Origin: Phyto melanocephala
Taxonomy: Eukaryota; Arthropoda; Insecta; Diptera; Rhinophoridae
Length of the DNA: 64,000 nucleotides
Direction: 5' to 3'
Assembly (NCBI GenBank): GCA_941918925.1
Contig: OW799237.1
Span: 89,005,015-89,069,014, forward strand
Under the pieces are notes generated by a model. The model did no database searches. It saw only the letters and a program-made list of their open reading frames with translations, and was not told the DNA's origin. Position numbers and translations under genes: made by a program. This document shows, in pieces, positions 47,463 to 60,068 of this stretch. Each line of letters opens with the position of its first letter. Position 1 is the first letter of the stretch.

Positions 47463-48518
47463 ATGGAGAAACTCACAAACGAGCAACGACTGGAAATCGT
47501 TGAAATTTATTATCAAAATTCGTGCTCTGTGAGAAATGTCCATCGTTTGTTACGAACTTTTTATGGTCGTCATAATCGACCTAGTGAATCAACAATTCGT
47601 GCTATTCGCACCAAATTTACTTTGGTGGACATTAAAACTACCGACTCGCGTTCGTAGAGTGCGTACCGAAGAGAATATTGCAGCCGTAGCGACCAGTGTT
47701 AATGAGGATAGTGAAATGTCAGTTCGTCGCCGTTCTTAGGTATTGAGCATGTATTATTCATCCACATGGAAAATTTTACGTGTCGATTTGCATTTGAAAG
47801 CCTATAAAATCCAACTCGAACAAGAATAAAAGCCGAATGACCTACCAAAACGTCGAATTTTTGGTGGATGGGCCTTACAACAGCTCGATGGAAATCCACT
47901 GTTTTATCGAAAAATTGTGTTTAGCGATGAGGCTCATTTCTGGCTAAATGGATACGTAAACAAGCAAAACTGTCGCATCTGGGGTAAAGAACAGCCACAT
48001 GCCGTACAAGAGTTGCCGATGTATCTCGAAAAGACGACAGTTTGGTGTGGTTTTTGAGCTGGTGGCATCATCGGTCCATTTTTTCTTCAAAGACGACCGT
48101 GGAAGAAACGTTATAGTAAACGGCATACGATATCGAGCCATGATACGCGATTATTTTTTTCCCCAATTGGCTGAGTTAGACTTGGTTGGTATGTGGTTTC
48201 AACAAGACAGTGCCACATGCCACACAGCTCGTGAAACAATGGACATATTGAAGGATGAATTTGGTAAGCATTTTATTTCTCAAAATGACCCGGTGAGATG
48301 GCTGCCACAATCATGTGATTTGACGCCTCTTGACTATTTCTTGTGGGGTTATGTGCAGTCAATGATCTATGTGGACAAGCCAAACACGATTGAGAGTATT
48401 GTTCATGGAATACAGGCCGAAATGCTAAAAGAAAGTGGTGCAAAATTGGACCCTAAGAATGGACCATATGAACCGGAGCCGCGGGCAATATTTACATGAA
48501 ATTATTTTTAAAAAGTAA
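47463..48518 (+). pseudogene. DD41D mariner transposase, frameshifted
   Basis: DNA cut-and-paste transposase. It starts at MEKLTNEQRLEIVEIYYQNS (HTH) then RHNRPSESTIR. After a frameshift near 47637 it continues RVRTEENIAAVATSVNEDSE, then WKILRVDLHLKAYKIQL, KIVFSDEAHFWLNGYVNKQN (first Asp), MWFQQDSATCHTARETMDIL (second Asp) and SCDLTPLDYFLWGYV (third Asp). I count 41 residues between the second and third Asp. Stops lie near 47738, 47828 and 48055, with frameshifts near 47637, 48070-48100 and 48440. The C-terminus in the shifted frame is RSRGQYLHEIIFKK. All three catalytic residues survive but the frame does not. Confidence 0.88.
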
Positions 48519-49052
48519 ATGGCAAAGACCAATTTATCGATTCCAATGATATATTTGAATATATGCTGCAAATTTAAGTGTTTTATTAGATTAAAAAAAA
48601 ATACGCTTAAAAAATCACGCTTTACAATAGCAATGATTTTATCACAAAATGTCTTCTATTTATTTAATTTTATTTTTTATTATTTTACAAGGAATATTTG
48701 TTGTTGATCTAATAATAAAAAAAACTAATATTTCGGCAATTAAAAATGTTCAACATTTTAAAATTATTATTTTTTGTAATTTTTCTAGAATGTGTTCAAG
48801 ACTTTAAAATGCGTCAATTCAACAAGTGATAGCCAAACGACCGACCGACTACCAATCATTGGTCAACAGCAAGTAAAAAAAAATATTAAAACAACTTCAA
48901 TACCATTATAACATCATCATTTAAGTCAACATTTGAAAAGGAAAACAAACCCCTTAACAACAACAACATAAAACATATGCAACATACAAACACACAAACA
49001 CACACACAAACTTTATTACACAAAATAAGTTGCCTGTGAAAAGTATTACAAC

Positions 49053-49991
49053 TAGGGTGATCGATTATTCGACATTTTTAAGAAACCGGTTTTCAAATAG
49101 TTTGAAATTTAGAATTAAAGAAAAAACCGGTTGCTCACTTAAAAATTTAGAAAAACCCGGTTAACCGGTCGAATACATAAAATATAATTCTTTCTTATAC
49201 CCATGACAGAGATACATATAAAGGTATAAACTAGTTTGTGTTATGGTTTAATTGCATTTTAAGTTGACACACATTCAATGGCGTTATTATAAAATGCCGT
49301 TATATAAAATAAAAAAAAACTTTGTTACAAGGAGGTTGTAATAATGAAAAATATTAAAAAGTCACTTCACTGCTTACTGTAGTCAAATTTACCTTTTACT
49401 AACATTAACTTTGTAGGCAAGTTGTACTAATGACCCTTTGTGTGCCAAACTATTTTAGTATACAAGTCATGTGTTGTCAGAGATATAAGTAAAGCTATGG
49501 GTAGTCCTTAGTACAAGTCGCTAGATTTCGTAGAAGCAAAATATTAAGCTATTCGAAAATGAGATCAAAAAGTATTGCAAAGTACAATAATTTGGTCAAA
49601 AAACTTAACTGAACAGCTGATTATCACAGCAAATTATAAGCGCAACAACGTATAAAATACCTGCTCTCCATTTAAAACAAATAATATTTAACCTAATTAT
49701 TTTTCTTATTTTACATTTGTTTTTGAAAACAAATAAATTTCTTACAATATTATGGAATAGTATTTAATAAATTTTCTGATTTTTGGAAATTTTTTGAGTA
49801 ATAAATATTGTATGGTACGTTTGGTTACAAATATAAATGAACATACAACTAAAAATTAAAAAAACCGCCTTCTGTGAGTAAAAAAACCGGTGTATTCGAC
49901 ATTCGAAAAATTAACATTTAGAAAAAACCGCCAGCTGAAACAGTAAAAAACCGGGTTTTCCACCGGTTTTAAACCCGAGTCGATCACCCTA
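49053..49991. mobile_element. Non-autonomous hAT with AAACCGG repeats
   Basis: The inverted ends TAGGGTGATCGA are flanked by a perfect 8-bp duplication ATTACAAC (49045-49052 and 49992-49999). Both ends are dense in AAACCGG / AAACCCGG motifs: about five within 110 bp on the left and four within 120 bp on the right. These are likely transposase-binding subterminal repeats. 939 bp, no coding sequence. Confidence 0.9.
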
Positions 49992-50126
49992 ATTACAACC
50001 CATAGAATGGAAAGTAGTGGGTGCGATTATGGGTGCTGGCCACAACATTAGAAATATAGAGAAATATAGAAACCAGCAAGACCCAACCATTAGTAAACAT
50101 AAGCGTTTCCATAAACAATGTAGAAC

Positions 50127-50153
50127 AACAAACAAACAAACAAACAAACAAAC
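50127..50153. repeat. (AAAC)n microsatellite
   Basis: Six to seven AAAC/ACAA units. Confidence 0.8.
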
Positions 50154-51866
50154 ATTTATACACTGGCATAACAAAAATACAAACAACAACAGCAACAGCA
50201 AAGGCAACCAAGCACAACCAATAATATAAATTGATTATGAAATAAAATAGTATCTGTAATACGAACAACAATCAAGCATTTATTTAACAAAAATAAAAAC
50301 ATATTTGAAAATAAATTGACGTTTGGTCGTCGGTCATATGTTTGAAGGCAAGTGTTTAAAAGGATTCGAACAATTTAAGTTTAATTAATTTAAAAAAAGT
50401 CGAATCTTATTTAACGGGTAAATAAAATACTTTTTAAGAATTGCATGTTTTTACTGTTACAATACAATAACGTCACAACTCAAAATTTTTCCAAAATTTA
50501 CTTTTTTCCATAAATTGACTTACAATACACATCTGTAACTACGTTAAAAATTTATTCTCATCGCCATCTTTTTTGAATGGAAAAATATTAGGATCAACTA
50601 AAGACACCTATTTCTAGTTGCGTCAATGTGTTTAAAAACCACTAATTATTTTCATTTCACATAAAGAGTGTTATTTTGAGTTTTGCCAAAATTATTATAC
50701 AAAGTCTTTCTTCAAATGAAAATCCATTTGAATGCTTGACTGACACAAGAATATGATCATGGACTGTCGCTTAAAAACAAATAAGAAAAAAGCTATGGTT
50801 GTCTATTAACTGACAAAAATATGCGCTGACACTCATCATTAAAAGAAACTTAAACAAAACTGTGTAACAAGTTTGTTAGTGTCAAGGATACTTGAATTAA
50901 TATATTTTCACAAATCATAAAACTTGATAAATTCTATTTATTTTTTTTTTACTGCAAATTAACATAATGATGAGGTTTTATTTAAATTCTACTCGTACTT
51001 TAATAATCCTTTACTGCTTTATAATTAGTTGGTGGACTGGTGTGTTCTTTGCGATAATGAAAATCTTTTTGAGGTTTCCTCAAAGAAAATTATCAACATC
51101 AATTATTTATTTAGCATTTATTTTCTGCTTGTTGTGGGCAACACAACGTCAGCAGCAAACATTTTAAATCATCAAATAATCACTTAAATCAGGAATGCTA
51201 CTTAATTTTCATTTTTCCGAAAGAGGAGAACATTTCATATTAATTCAAGTAGCAGCCACTTACAAAACCTTAAATGGTACTCGTATGTACTACAGTGAAG
51301 TAGAAGGAGATTGGTTGCTTGCTAATCATTATTTGATAAATCTTTAAAGGGAAGCATTTTATTCATTGTCTAGCTCAAATAAATTTTATGAAACTATAGA
51401 TTTTCTTTTATATATTACACTTAAATTAAATTAACGCAACAAAAACAAGTAAGAGCACTATATTCGGCTGTGCCGAATTTTTGATACGCACTCCCGATTT
51501 TGTGTACTTTTATCACTTTCTTTGTGTAATTTCGATATGCTAGTAAAATGTTTTCGTTAATTTAGTATTTCAATGAAAATGGGCTTTACAGTAGGCGTGT
51601 CAATATAGTTTCTGCTTAGAAATAAAACTGAAATATTTCAATATAGTATTTTATTCTTCCACTACTTTGTCCATAGAGAAATTATATGAATTTAAGATAA
51701 AGTGTTATATGCAGGCGTTTAAGTGGGTGTGTCGCCTTCATTTTCTGGCATAACAATGACATTGACTAGAAAGCTACATTTACGAAATTTCATCATCATA
51801 TAACTTTGTCGGTTTTATGAGCATTTAAATTTTATTGTCAGTAGATTAAGTGAAAAGTGGGCGTTA

Positions 51867-53028
51867 AGGTGAATTCACCCATTTGTTCTGAACAAAATTT
51901 TTTCCGGAGATAACATTTTTTACCGAGAGTTTTCTGCAAAACGATTCACCCATTTAAGAAAATTTGTCCGAAAAAACAAAGCTGCCATATAATATAAAAA
52001 TGCAAACAGTTGTACACCGCACCGCTAGCAAAGTATGTAAATATATACAAACGTAAATTATTTTATTAAAATATATGTAATACTACATTTACACCTAAGC
52101 GAAATCTAATAGATTTGATTTAAAATCTTTATTAAAATCTAAACCGTTTACACCACTATTTTTTGACATTTTGCAAGATTTCGTTTTCAAAACAATATAC
52201 TTATTTACAAGGTGGTCTGAGAGGCTCTCTATGCTCTACTTCTCCAAAATTCAAACTCCATATGAAAAAAATGTAAACAATAAAGTACTTGTGCAATTGC
52301 AACCACCTTATATATTATGATTGCATTTTTCTTGTGTGCAGCGTAGTAAATTTTATTACATTTTAACAAAAACCGCAGTTGCATCACGAAGTAGTACTAG
52401 ATTTTGAGTAGATTTTGCCAAAATCTAGTGGCAAAGTAGATTTCATTTTGTATGGGAAATCTGGTAGATTTCGCTCAAAATCCCTTAAGTACTAGATTTT
52501 GTGTAGGTGTAAATGTAGTATAAAGAAAATGTCGGATAGAAGAAAACTAAAATTATTATTTTTAATTGAAGTGCATAAAGTCATCTTGTTTGCAAAAGAA
52601 ATTTATAAAAAAAATCGAAAATAAAATGAGTCGCAGTGAGAAAAACCCTGTTTTAAATAATTATTTTTGTATGCACTATGGCTCATGTCATACAAACATT
52701 CTCTTCCTGGTTTTTTAATTCTTCTATTAATTTTTATGCAATATTTTCATTAAATTCCATTTTAATTGTTAATTTTCGGCAAAAACAATTTTTGTATAAT
52801 AAATGTACTGACACTGTGACACTGTGTGTGATGTGGCAACCAAATTCAATTTTCATGTAAATACTTAAAAAAAGTGGCATCCCAATTCAGTTTCTTCTGA
52901 ACAAGAATTACAATTAAACCAATTCAAGAAAAAACTTACTGAACAAAATAATCTCTCTCTCAAAAGTAAAACATCAAACTCAATATAAAAATTTTTTCTG
53001 AACTAAAATTTTATGGGTGAATCCAGCT
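51867..53028. mobile_element. 1162-bp element with TTA duplication, nested in DINE-B
   Basis: The inverted ends AGGTGAATTCACCCAT / AGCTGGATTCACCCAT are flanked by TTA on both sides (51864-51866 and 53029-53031). A further inward match is GTTCTGAAC/GTTCAGAA with T-runs. The 3-bp TTA target fits PIF/Harbinger (TWA), but no transposase is present to confirm. It contains the 440-bp MITE. Confidence 0.65.
52081..52520. mobile_element. 440-bp MITE, third level of the nest
   Basis: The inverted ends TACTACATTTACACCTA are perfect over 17 bp, followed by a shared AAAATCTA-like motif. The flanks read TAA on both sides; a TA duplication is equally possible. The interior repeats agattttg/aaaatct several times. 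Confidence 0.8.
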
Positions 53029-54892
53029 TTATAGTAGGCGTATCGAAATAGTTTCTGCCAATAATCTCAACTCAGATATTTCAATATAAAGTTCTTTATT
53101 CTTCCAAAATCTTAATTAAAAGAGAAATTATATAAATTTGAGATAAAGCGTTATATGGAAAGTAGGAGTAAAAGTGGGCGTGTCACTTTTATTTTCCGTC
53201 AATACAAAGCCTTTGACCAAAAAGCAACGTTTGCAAAATTTTAGAATCATACATCTAATTTTTTCAGTTTTCTATTACGTTTTTAATTTTGAATATTTAT
53301 ATCGAGAAATACACTGTGCGGTATAAATTTTCATACATTTTGATCTATAACTCCTTTTCCATCTCATAGATTGAAGCAATTTTTGGGGAGAAATATTGTT
53401 TTTACTCGGGAAACATACATTGGCAATTTGATGGCTCTACGTTAATGCGTTTGGACACAACTGCATTTTATTCGATGTTGGAAGAACATGTTTTTTATTA
53501 CCTACTCTTGCATTACGAGCTATAACTCTCTTCCTAACAATCCGATGTAGCCCGTTTTCAATACCAAACAAACCTTGTGTTTTAGAAATATTCTGGCAAA
53601 ATTTTAGTCCCCTAGCTTTTTTGGTCCGACCTCTAACGTGCTTTCAACAGACGGACGGCCATAGGTAAATCGTCATAAAATGAAACCCTGATTCAGAATA
53701 TATATACTTTATGGGTTCTAAAATGGATATTTCGATGTGTTACAAATGGAATGACAAAATGAATATACCCGCACCATTTTTTGGTGGCGGGTATAAAAAA
53801 ATATTTAAAAGACATTTTAAAGAACCTGGTTAAATTCACTTTAAACATTAAACAAGTGGATACCTGTAAATGGCATACTCGTTAGTGCAATTAGTGTCAA
53901 CAAATTCAAAGATTGTCGGATGTTTGAAAATTAGTGAATCGCTTTACTTAAGGTTTATGTTTAAGGTCTAGATGTTGTCTATTATATATCTATAAATATA
54001 TAAAATTATAGGCCTTTGAACATAAAGGATATTAAACACAGAAATTATTTAAAATTTTATTGATTTTGCTGTAGATGATTCCGATTTAAATTTATGATTA
54101 TTTAAGAAACACTTGTAGATTATAATTCTCAAACAGGTAAGACTGAAATATACCCTCCACCAAATTGTAGGTAGGCAAAAAGTATGTAGAAGTAGCCCAA
54201 AACGTAACACATTTTATTTGGCAAACAATTCTTCAGTGATGTGAATCAAATTTATCATAAAAGACGAGGAGAACATTTTGCGCTTCTGGGACCCCGCAAT
54301 TTTACAAACCATTCACAAAGAGCCATTTTATCAAATAAAGTCACTACATGATGTGCTATTTCTGAGAAAGGAGTCATTGGGCATTTTTTTTTCAATGACG
54401 CTTAAAGGAGCACTGTTTAGACCTGGACCCACTATTAAAATTAATCGTTCTGTCAAAAAAAAAATCGTGTGCACTGAAAAAGTGCGAAAAGGTCCGATCT
54501 GGTAAACTTTATGAAAAGTTTCATAAAATTATAACTTCTATGCGATCTGAGTTGCATTTTGTAACAGCATCGTTTGTTTTATTCGTTTAGAATACAGATT
54601 CCAATATTTTTTTATTTCTTACAAATTAGACTCAGGCTTTTACTGTTATTGGAGGGCAATAAACAAATTGACGATTTGTGTATGTCATTCTAAGAGAACT
54701 ACTCACGCAACAATAAACATTTTGATGGATGCATTTTCAGTGGTGCGATAAAAAGACAATAAATTTCTCTACACTAATTGTTGTTTGTAGAAACGATTAT
54801 TCGACTTACTAATAATTTTTAATGATACACCGCAACTTACAATAAGGGGCAACTTTGTCAAAAAAAAGCGCCTTAATAAATTCACCACTAAC

Positions 54893-55037
54893 AATCAGCC
54901 TTATTGTCAGTGGCGTTGTCGTATTTTTTGGTACCGTGTAATATTTACGACAATGTAAAATGAATGAGACCTTGTCGTATTTCTGTCGTTTTCGAGACAA
55001 AAACGACACGACAACGTCAATGACAATAAGGCTGATT
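54893..55037. mobile_element. 145-bp foldback element
   Basis: AATCAGCCTTATTGTCA and its complement form the two ends. GGCGTTGTCGT / ACGACAACG is a further match inward. No clear target duplication. The interior repeats GTCGT motifs. Confidence 0.65.
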
Positions 55038-55242
55038 ATTTACACAAGGAGTCGCGGCATAGCAGACACTTAAACAAGTGCTTTTTGAGTCCGGAACAAA
55101 GTTTGACTTTTTGTCAATAAAATAAACAAGGAAAAAATTAATGTCGTTTCGATAATGACTACTGTCGTTCAAATATGTTACTAAATACTGAAATCGATAA
55201 ACTTGTGAATCGCCCTCACAGGCGATCACACAGCAGCGAAAT

Positions 55243-55920
55243 ATTGCAAACATTGCTTTGTTCTAACGGAAAAAAATGTGACACGCCTACTTTTACGCCC
55301 ACCTCCCATATAACGCTTCATCTCAAATTCATGTAATTTCTCTGAATACAAATTTTAGAATAATAAAAAACTCTATATTGAAATATTTGAGATGAGTTTA
55401 TTGGCAGAAACTATTTTGACACGCCTACTATAACGCCCACTTTTCACATAATCTGCTGTTAATGAAATTTAAAAGCTCATTAAAGGTATGATGATGAAAT
55501 TTACTACATAATCCTTCTACTTAATGTCATTGTTATGCCAAAAAATTTAGGTGACACGCCCACTGAAACGCCTACCTCCCATAACGCTTTATATCAAATT
55601 CATATAATTTCTCTATGGCCAAAGTTTTTGGAAGAATAAAGGACTATATTGATATATCTCAGTTGTAGTTATTAGCAGTAACTATGTTGACACGCCTACT
55701 TTAACGCCCACTTTAATTGAAAGACTAAATTTACGAAAACATTTTACTAGCATATCGAAGTTATAAATACAAAGAAAGTGATACATATTTTATTATAAAA
55801 GATTATTCCATAGCGATTACTGTTAATAACAAAATAATAGGTTTTGTGCTATAAAAATACATCAAATTGGTGGTGGGTATAAAAGATTCGGCGCAGCTGA
55901 ACATGGTGCTCTTACTTATT
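55243..55920 (+). mobile_element. DINE-B, 3' portion
   Basis: Nearly identical to the 3' part of 34010-35459 over about 650 bp: agaataaaggactatattga, gacacgcctactttaacgcc and gtgatacatattttattata. It ends gcgcagctgaacatggtgct and cttactt. Confidence 0.75.
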
Positions 55921-57433
55921 TTGTTTGAATTCGACCGCTTTTCTCCACCGTTCTTGATGACTCCTTGAGGTGTTTTTAAACCATGAGCAAATTGGCGAAT
56001 TCGTACTATGCAACTATACACACAGCTCAAGCAACAATTAACATTTCGAAGAATGAATTTTAAGGTCGTTTTATGTTTAGGTTTTTATAATTAAAAAAAG
56101 AAATAGTAAAATATCATTTCATTTTAAGGATTTAGCCACCCTATCAGCATACACGAATGCCATTACGAATAAATCTTTTAAAGTATGGCTACAAAAGTAT
56201 AACTTAAGCTGCACTTACACTTGATAGAGACTTGCCCAAATTAGCGAAACTACTTTTTTTAGTAAATATTTGTCTAATGTTCTCACAACTATTGTAGAAT
56301 CCGACGGCATACATACAATTTCTAAGATAGGTGGTGAATTTGTCAGTTGTGTATTTGAAAATTGTTATGAACGAAAAAATTTCAAACGTAAAACATAAAT
56401 TAATTTGAATACTATAATTTAATTAGCTTTATTAGATTTAATGAATCCCAGGGTATGCAAAACGCAGTTACGCCTGGCATCCCTAATTGAAATATACCCT
56501 CAAGCATTTACTGATAAACAAAGTGCAAAAGTGTTAATGTATGTATGTGTGTGCACATAAATTTCAAATCTATTTTTCTACCAACCAACAACCACCCCCC
56601 CCCCCTTTTTTTTACTGTTATACCACACACTTTACTTAATTTATACCATATTGTGGCCTATTTTACTGTTATTGCTATTAATACTACTTGTATTTGTATT
56701 TTATTTTTTATGTTTTTTTATTTTTCTTTCTGGTAATTTTCTACCATTTACTTTCACCAGGCATTAAAAAACAGAATTACGAAATTGTGTAACTTAAGCC
56801 TTATGTAAATAGAACGAACCCTAAAGGGTAAAGCTTTCATAACCAATGAAAACAAGCCAAAGTCTATTTTCGAAACCATATTAACACAAGCAACTAAATA
56901 GAATTTATTTCAACTTCAACTTAACTCCTTAACAGCCATAAAGGATGAAAACAGGAGTTGCAAATTCAAAAGGCAAAATAGTTTCACACCAAAATACAAA
57001 CACTCTTTTAAAAATGTAAGGAAAGAGTTAAACATTTCTACATACACACATGTATGTGTAATGAAAATTAAAGGTAAGAGTAATGGAAGTAGAAAAAATA
57101 TTTCGAAAAAAAAAACCGGAAAAAACTTTATAAAATGCCATCGGTTAAAATTGCAACACCAACGCAACAAGAAAAAAAAAACTCTAATAAATTTATTGCA
57201 AATGAAATGGAAAGATTTTTTTGGTTTTGCAATTGTGGTTTTGTGGTATTTTATTAAAACAAATGTATAGTTGAGCAGGCGGTAAATGAGAAAATTTTAA
57301 ATTGACAAATTATATGCTCTAATTTCGGAAAGTTTCAAAATGAAATACTGGTTTATACTTGTTGAGATACACAGTAAGCCAAATGAGTATATAAATTACT
57401 TATTGGCAAAAACTATCAATATCGAACTTAATA

Positions 57434-58711
57434 AAGGGGTGGTTAAATTTTAAGGGCCGATGTTGAATGTGAACCACACCTAAGCATCAAGTTTTTTTTT
57501 CTGCATTTCATTTGAGATTTCTCAATTTCAGACTAACTCAATTTGAACCATGGAAATATACACAAGCAAGCAAGCAATGCGTTAAGTTATTCAGGCTTAT
57601 TATGAAAATGGACGTTCAAATCAAAATTAATTTCGTGCACTTTGAGATTCTTTTAGTCAACGTTATCGTTTAAATTCGTTTACAGTCGGGAAAATTTTGA
57701 AAAATATTTTAATTTCAGCCAAACAGGTCTGTAGGAGATGTGAAAACACCAGTGCATGCTCGTACAGCTCGTACTGCAGAAAATATCGTTGCTGTTCGCG
57801 ATAGTATGGCTAAGAGCCGACCACCTCAACTCAACGTCGTGCCGAACAATTGCACCTCTCACGCTCGTTGTTAATGAACATTATGCATAATGACTTGCAT
57901 TTACACGCTTACAAAGTGCAATTGACTTAATAACTAAAGCTTCTAGACCATTCCAAACGTCGTCAATGGTCAGAATGGTGGCAAGAAATGGCAACCGTGG
58001 ATGATCAATTTTCGAAGAAAATCATCTTCAGTGATGAGGCACATTCTTACCTCAGTGGATTCGTCAACAAGCAGAATTGCCGCATTTGGGCGAATTATAA
58101 TCCAAGAGTCGTTGTCGAAAAACCAATGCACCCACAAAGAGTAACTGTTTGTTGCGGTTTATGGGCTGGCGGTATCAGCGGGCCGTATTTTTTTGGTGTT
58201 CGCTATCGTGAGATGATAACGAACTTTTTATGGCCCGAATTGAAAGATATGGATGTGGACGATATGTGGTTTAAATAGGACGGTGCCACTTGCCACACAG
58301 CTAACGAAACAATGGCTCTTTTGCGCGAGAAATTCAATGACCGTGTTATCTCACGTGGTGGCGATGTCATTTGGCCGCCAAGATCATGAGATTTGACACC
58401 GTTGGACTTCTTTCTTTGCGGTTACTTGAAAGAAAAGGTGTATGCCGATAAGCCAGCAACAATTCAAGAGCTAATGGATGAGATAATTCAGCACATTAAC
58501 GGCATAGAACCTCAATTATGCCTCAGCGTCATCGAAAATTTGGACCGTCGGATGGAGGTGTGCCGCCGTAGTCGCGGCGGCCATTTGGCCGATATTTTGT
58601 TCCATACATAATTGAACCACACCAATATTATAAAAAGAAATGACAATAATTTCCTAAATAATTTGTGTTTTATTCAAAATCAACATCGACCCTTAAAATT
58701 TAACCACCCTT
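57434..58711 (+). mobile_element. DD41D mariner, near full length
   Basis: The inverted ends AAGGG(G)TGGTTAAATTTTAA extend to about 33 bp with few mismatches and are flanked by TA. 1278 bp, typical mariner size. One defective transposase gene. Confidence 0.88.
57550..58611 (+). pseudogene. DD41D mariner transposase, broken
   Basis: DNA cut-and-paste transposase. It starts at MEIYTSKQAMR and meets a stop after 11 codons. AYYENGRSN, then AEQLHLSRSL, MHNDLHLHAYKVQLT and KKIIFSDEAHSYLSGFVNKQ (first Asp) follow. LWAGGISGPYFF, RYREMITNFLWPELKDMDVD and DGATCHTANETMALL (second Asp) come next, then DLTPLDFFLCGYLKEKVYAD (third Asp). The intact end is RRSRGGHLADILFHT. Spacing of the last two Asp is 41. 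Stops replace the residues before DGATCH and before DLTPLD. A gap after GPYFFG removes residues usually found before RYREM. Confidence 0.88.
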
Positions 58712-59084
58712 TAAAACGTCGAAACGAGTAATATGTGTGTTCTAATAAATATCGTAAAATTGCGTAAATCGGTACTGAAGAAACGAAATGTCATAACTTG
58801 GCAAGTAATTTCACAAATGTTATCAAAAAACTTACAGCATTTTTAATGTTTTCAAAATTAATAAACAAGGTTTGTGGTTACAACCGATAAATTTAACGCT
58901 GTCAACCTAGATAAATTTAAAGCTAAAGGCATGTTTTATCATTTTACTTCTTGAAATAATTATCGGTAAAACATTTGCACAGAATAAGCAAAATTGTTAA
59001 ATTGATCAGTCCTGCCATCAAACCGCCCCTATTATATTAAAACAATCAAATAATTAGCCGAGCGAGTAAGCCAGAACAATAATA

Positions 59085-59334
59085 GCGGAAATCACCCTTC
59101 GTTGTCAACAGATCATGCAAATGTTGCAGATCTTGCAAGTCTAGTATATGTTCTAAAGTATGCAATACCACAAAAACAATATACACTAAAATTACATCTC
59201 CCACACAAGCACTTATTTCCAATACTAAAAACAGTTGGAAATTTTCAAAAGCAACGTTTGCATTAGAATATATTCTAGACTTGTAAGATCTGCAACATTT
59301 GCACGATCTGTTTACAACGAAGGGTGAGTTCCGC
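59085..59334. mobile_element. 250-bp foldback MITE with GCGGAA ends
   Basis: Arms of about 75 bp: gcggaaatcacccttcgttg and tgcaaatgttgcagatctt on the left, near-complement on the right. Flanked by TA, or by AAT if the ends are read one base further out. Confidence 0.82.
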
Positions 59335-59380
59335 TAATGACATTTCCAATTAACGAATATTCATTCTAATAATACTCCTA

Positions 59381-60068
59381 TTATAGCCTTCACAGAGAGT
59401 GTAAGGGTATATCTGTGGCTTGGAGCTAAAAGGGCCAATGTCAAAATATTTACTTTTGAGAAAACTTGAATTGATCTATAACTTTTATAGATGCTTTCAT
59501 AGTGACATTGGCCAGTATTTTATTTATGAAGCTGTTCTGGGTTAAGCATGACTTAAGCTGTTTTACCATACTAAAATAGAGCAAGAAAACAAATCTAATG
59601 CAATGATTAACTCAAAAGAGCCCTTTTAGCTCCAAGCCACAGATATATAGGGTTGTCATTCTGTGTATAATTTCTACAATATTGGTTTTAGACCACATAA
59701 ATATTTTCTGAAAGCATATGACTAAGGAAGTCGATTGTCCAGCTCTCCGTATGTATGTTGAAATCATTTTTTTAAGCCCCCGACATCGCTCAGACCCTTG
59801 TGTGGTATCAAAATATTCGGGAGCAGATCGTTACTAAAAGTCAGAAAAATCGGTTTATAAACTACTGATATGTATGAGGAAAAAAACCAAGAGCAATTGG
59901 TTTTTTTTTACAACACATCCATACAAACGTGGTAAGCTGGTTACAGCGAACTTGGTTTCGAATTCCAGCTGAGGCAAAACCTTTTTTTTATTTTATTTTT
60001 TTTTTTTAATATTTGATACATCCATTAACTTATTTTTTTAACTTTACGATGGAAGGTTTTTAAGTGGA
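59381..60068 (+). mobile_element. DINE-A variant, 3' truncated
   Basis: Starts ttatagccttcacagagagt; ctgtggcttggagctaaaag is shared with the copy at 18017. It keeps the tRNA-like block (gcgaacttggtttcgaattc) and ends in the T-rich core. Just after it, 60107-60250 carries A2-like phrases (gggcttgaccagtagaatac, aagatggcttcc). Confidence 0.65.

Larger units (their letters stand above)
47188..48622 (+). mobile_element. DD41D mariner, near full length, with nested MITE
   Basis: The inverted ends AAGGGTGATTT / AAATCACGCTT are flanked by TA. Without the 159-bp MITE inserted close to its left end it is about 1.27 kb, the usual mariner size. It carries one frameshifted transposase gene. Confidence 0.85.
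51444..53797 (-). mobile_element. DINE-B repeat, interrupted
   Basis: Reverse copy. It starts with the complement hairpin (ttcggctgtgccgaa) and ends at aatacccgcaccatttttt and ggtggcgggtat. Units such as aagtgggcgtgtc recur at about 51725, 51860 and 53175. Two nested elements occupy 51867-53028. Confidence 0.7.

Noticed and set aside
54278..54505. 75-codon frame starting MRFWDPAILQTIHKEP
   Set aside because: Looked coding at first but matches no family I know, has no splice context, and the end is a poly-lysine artefact.
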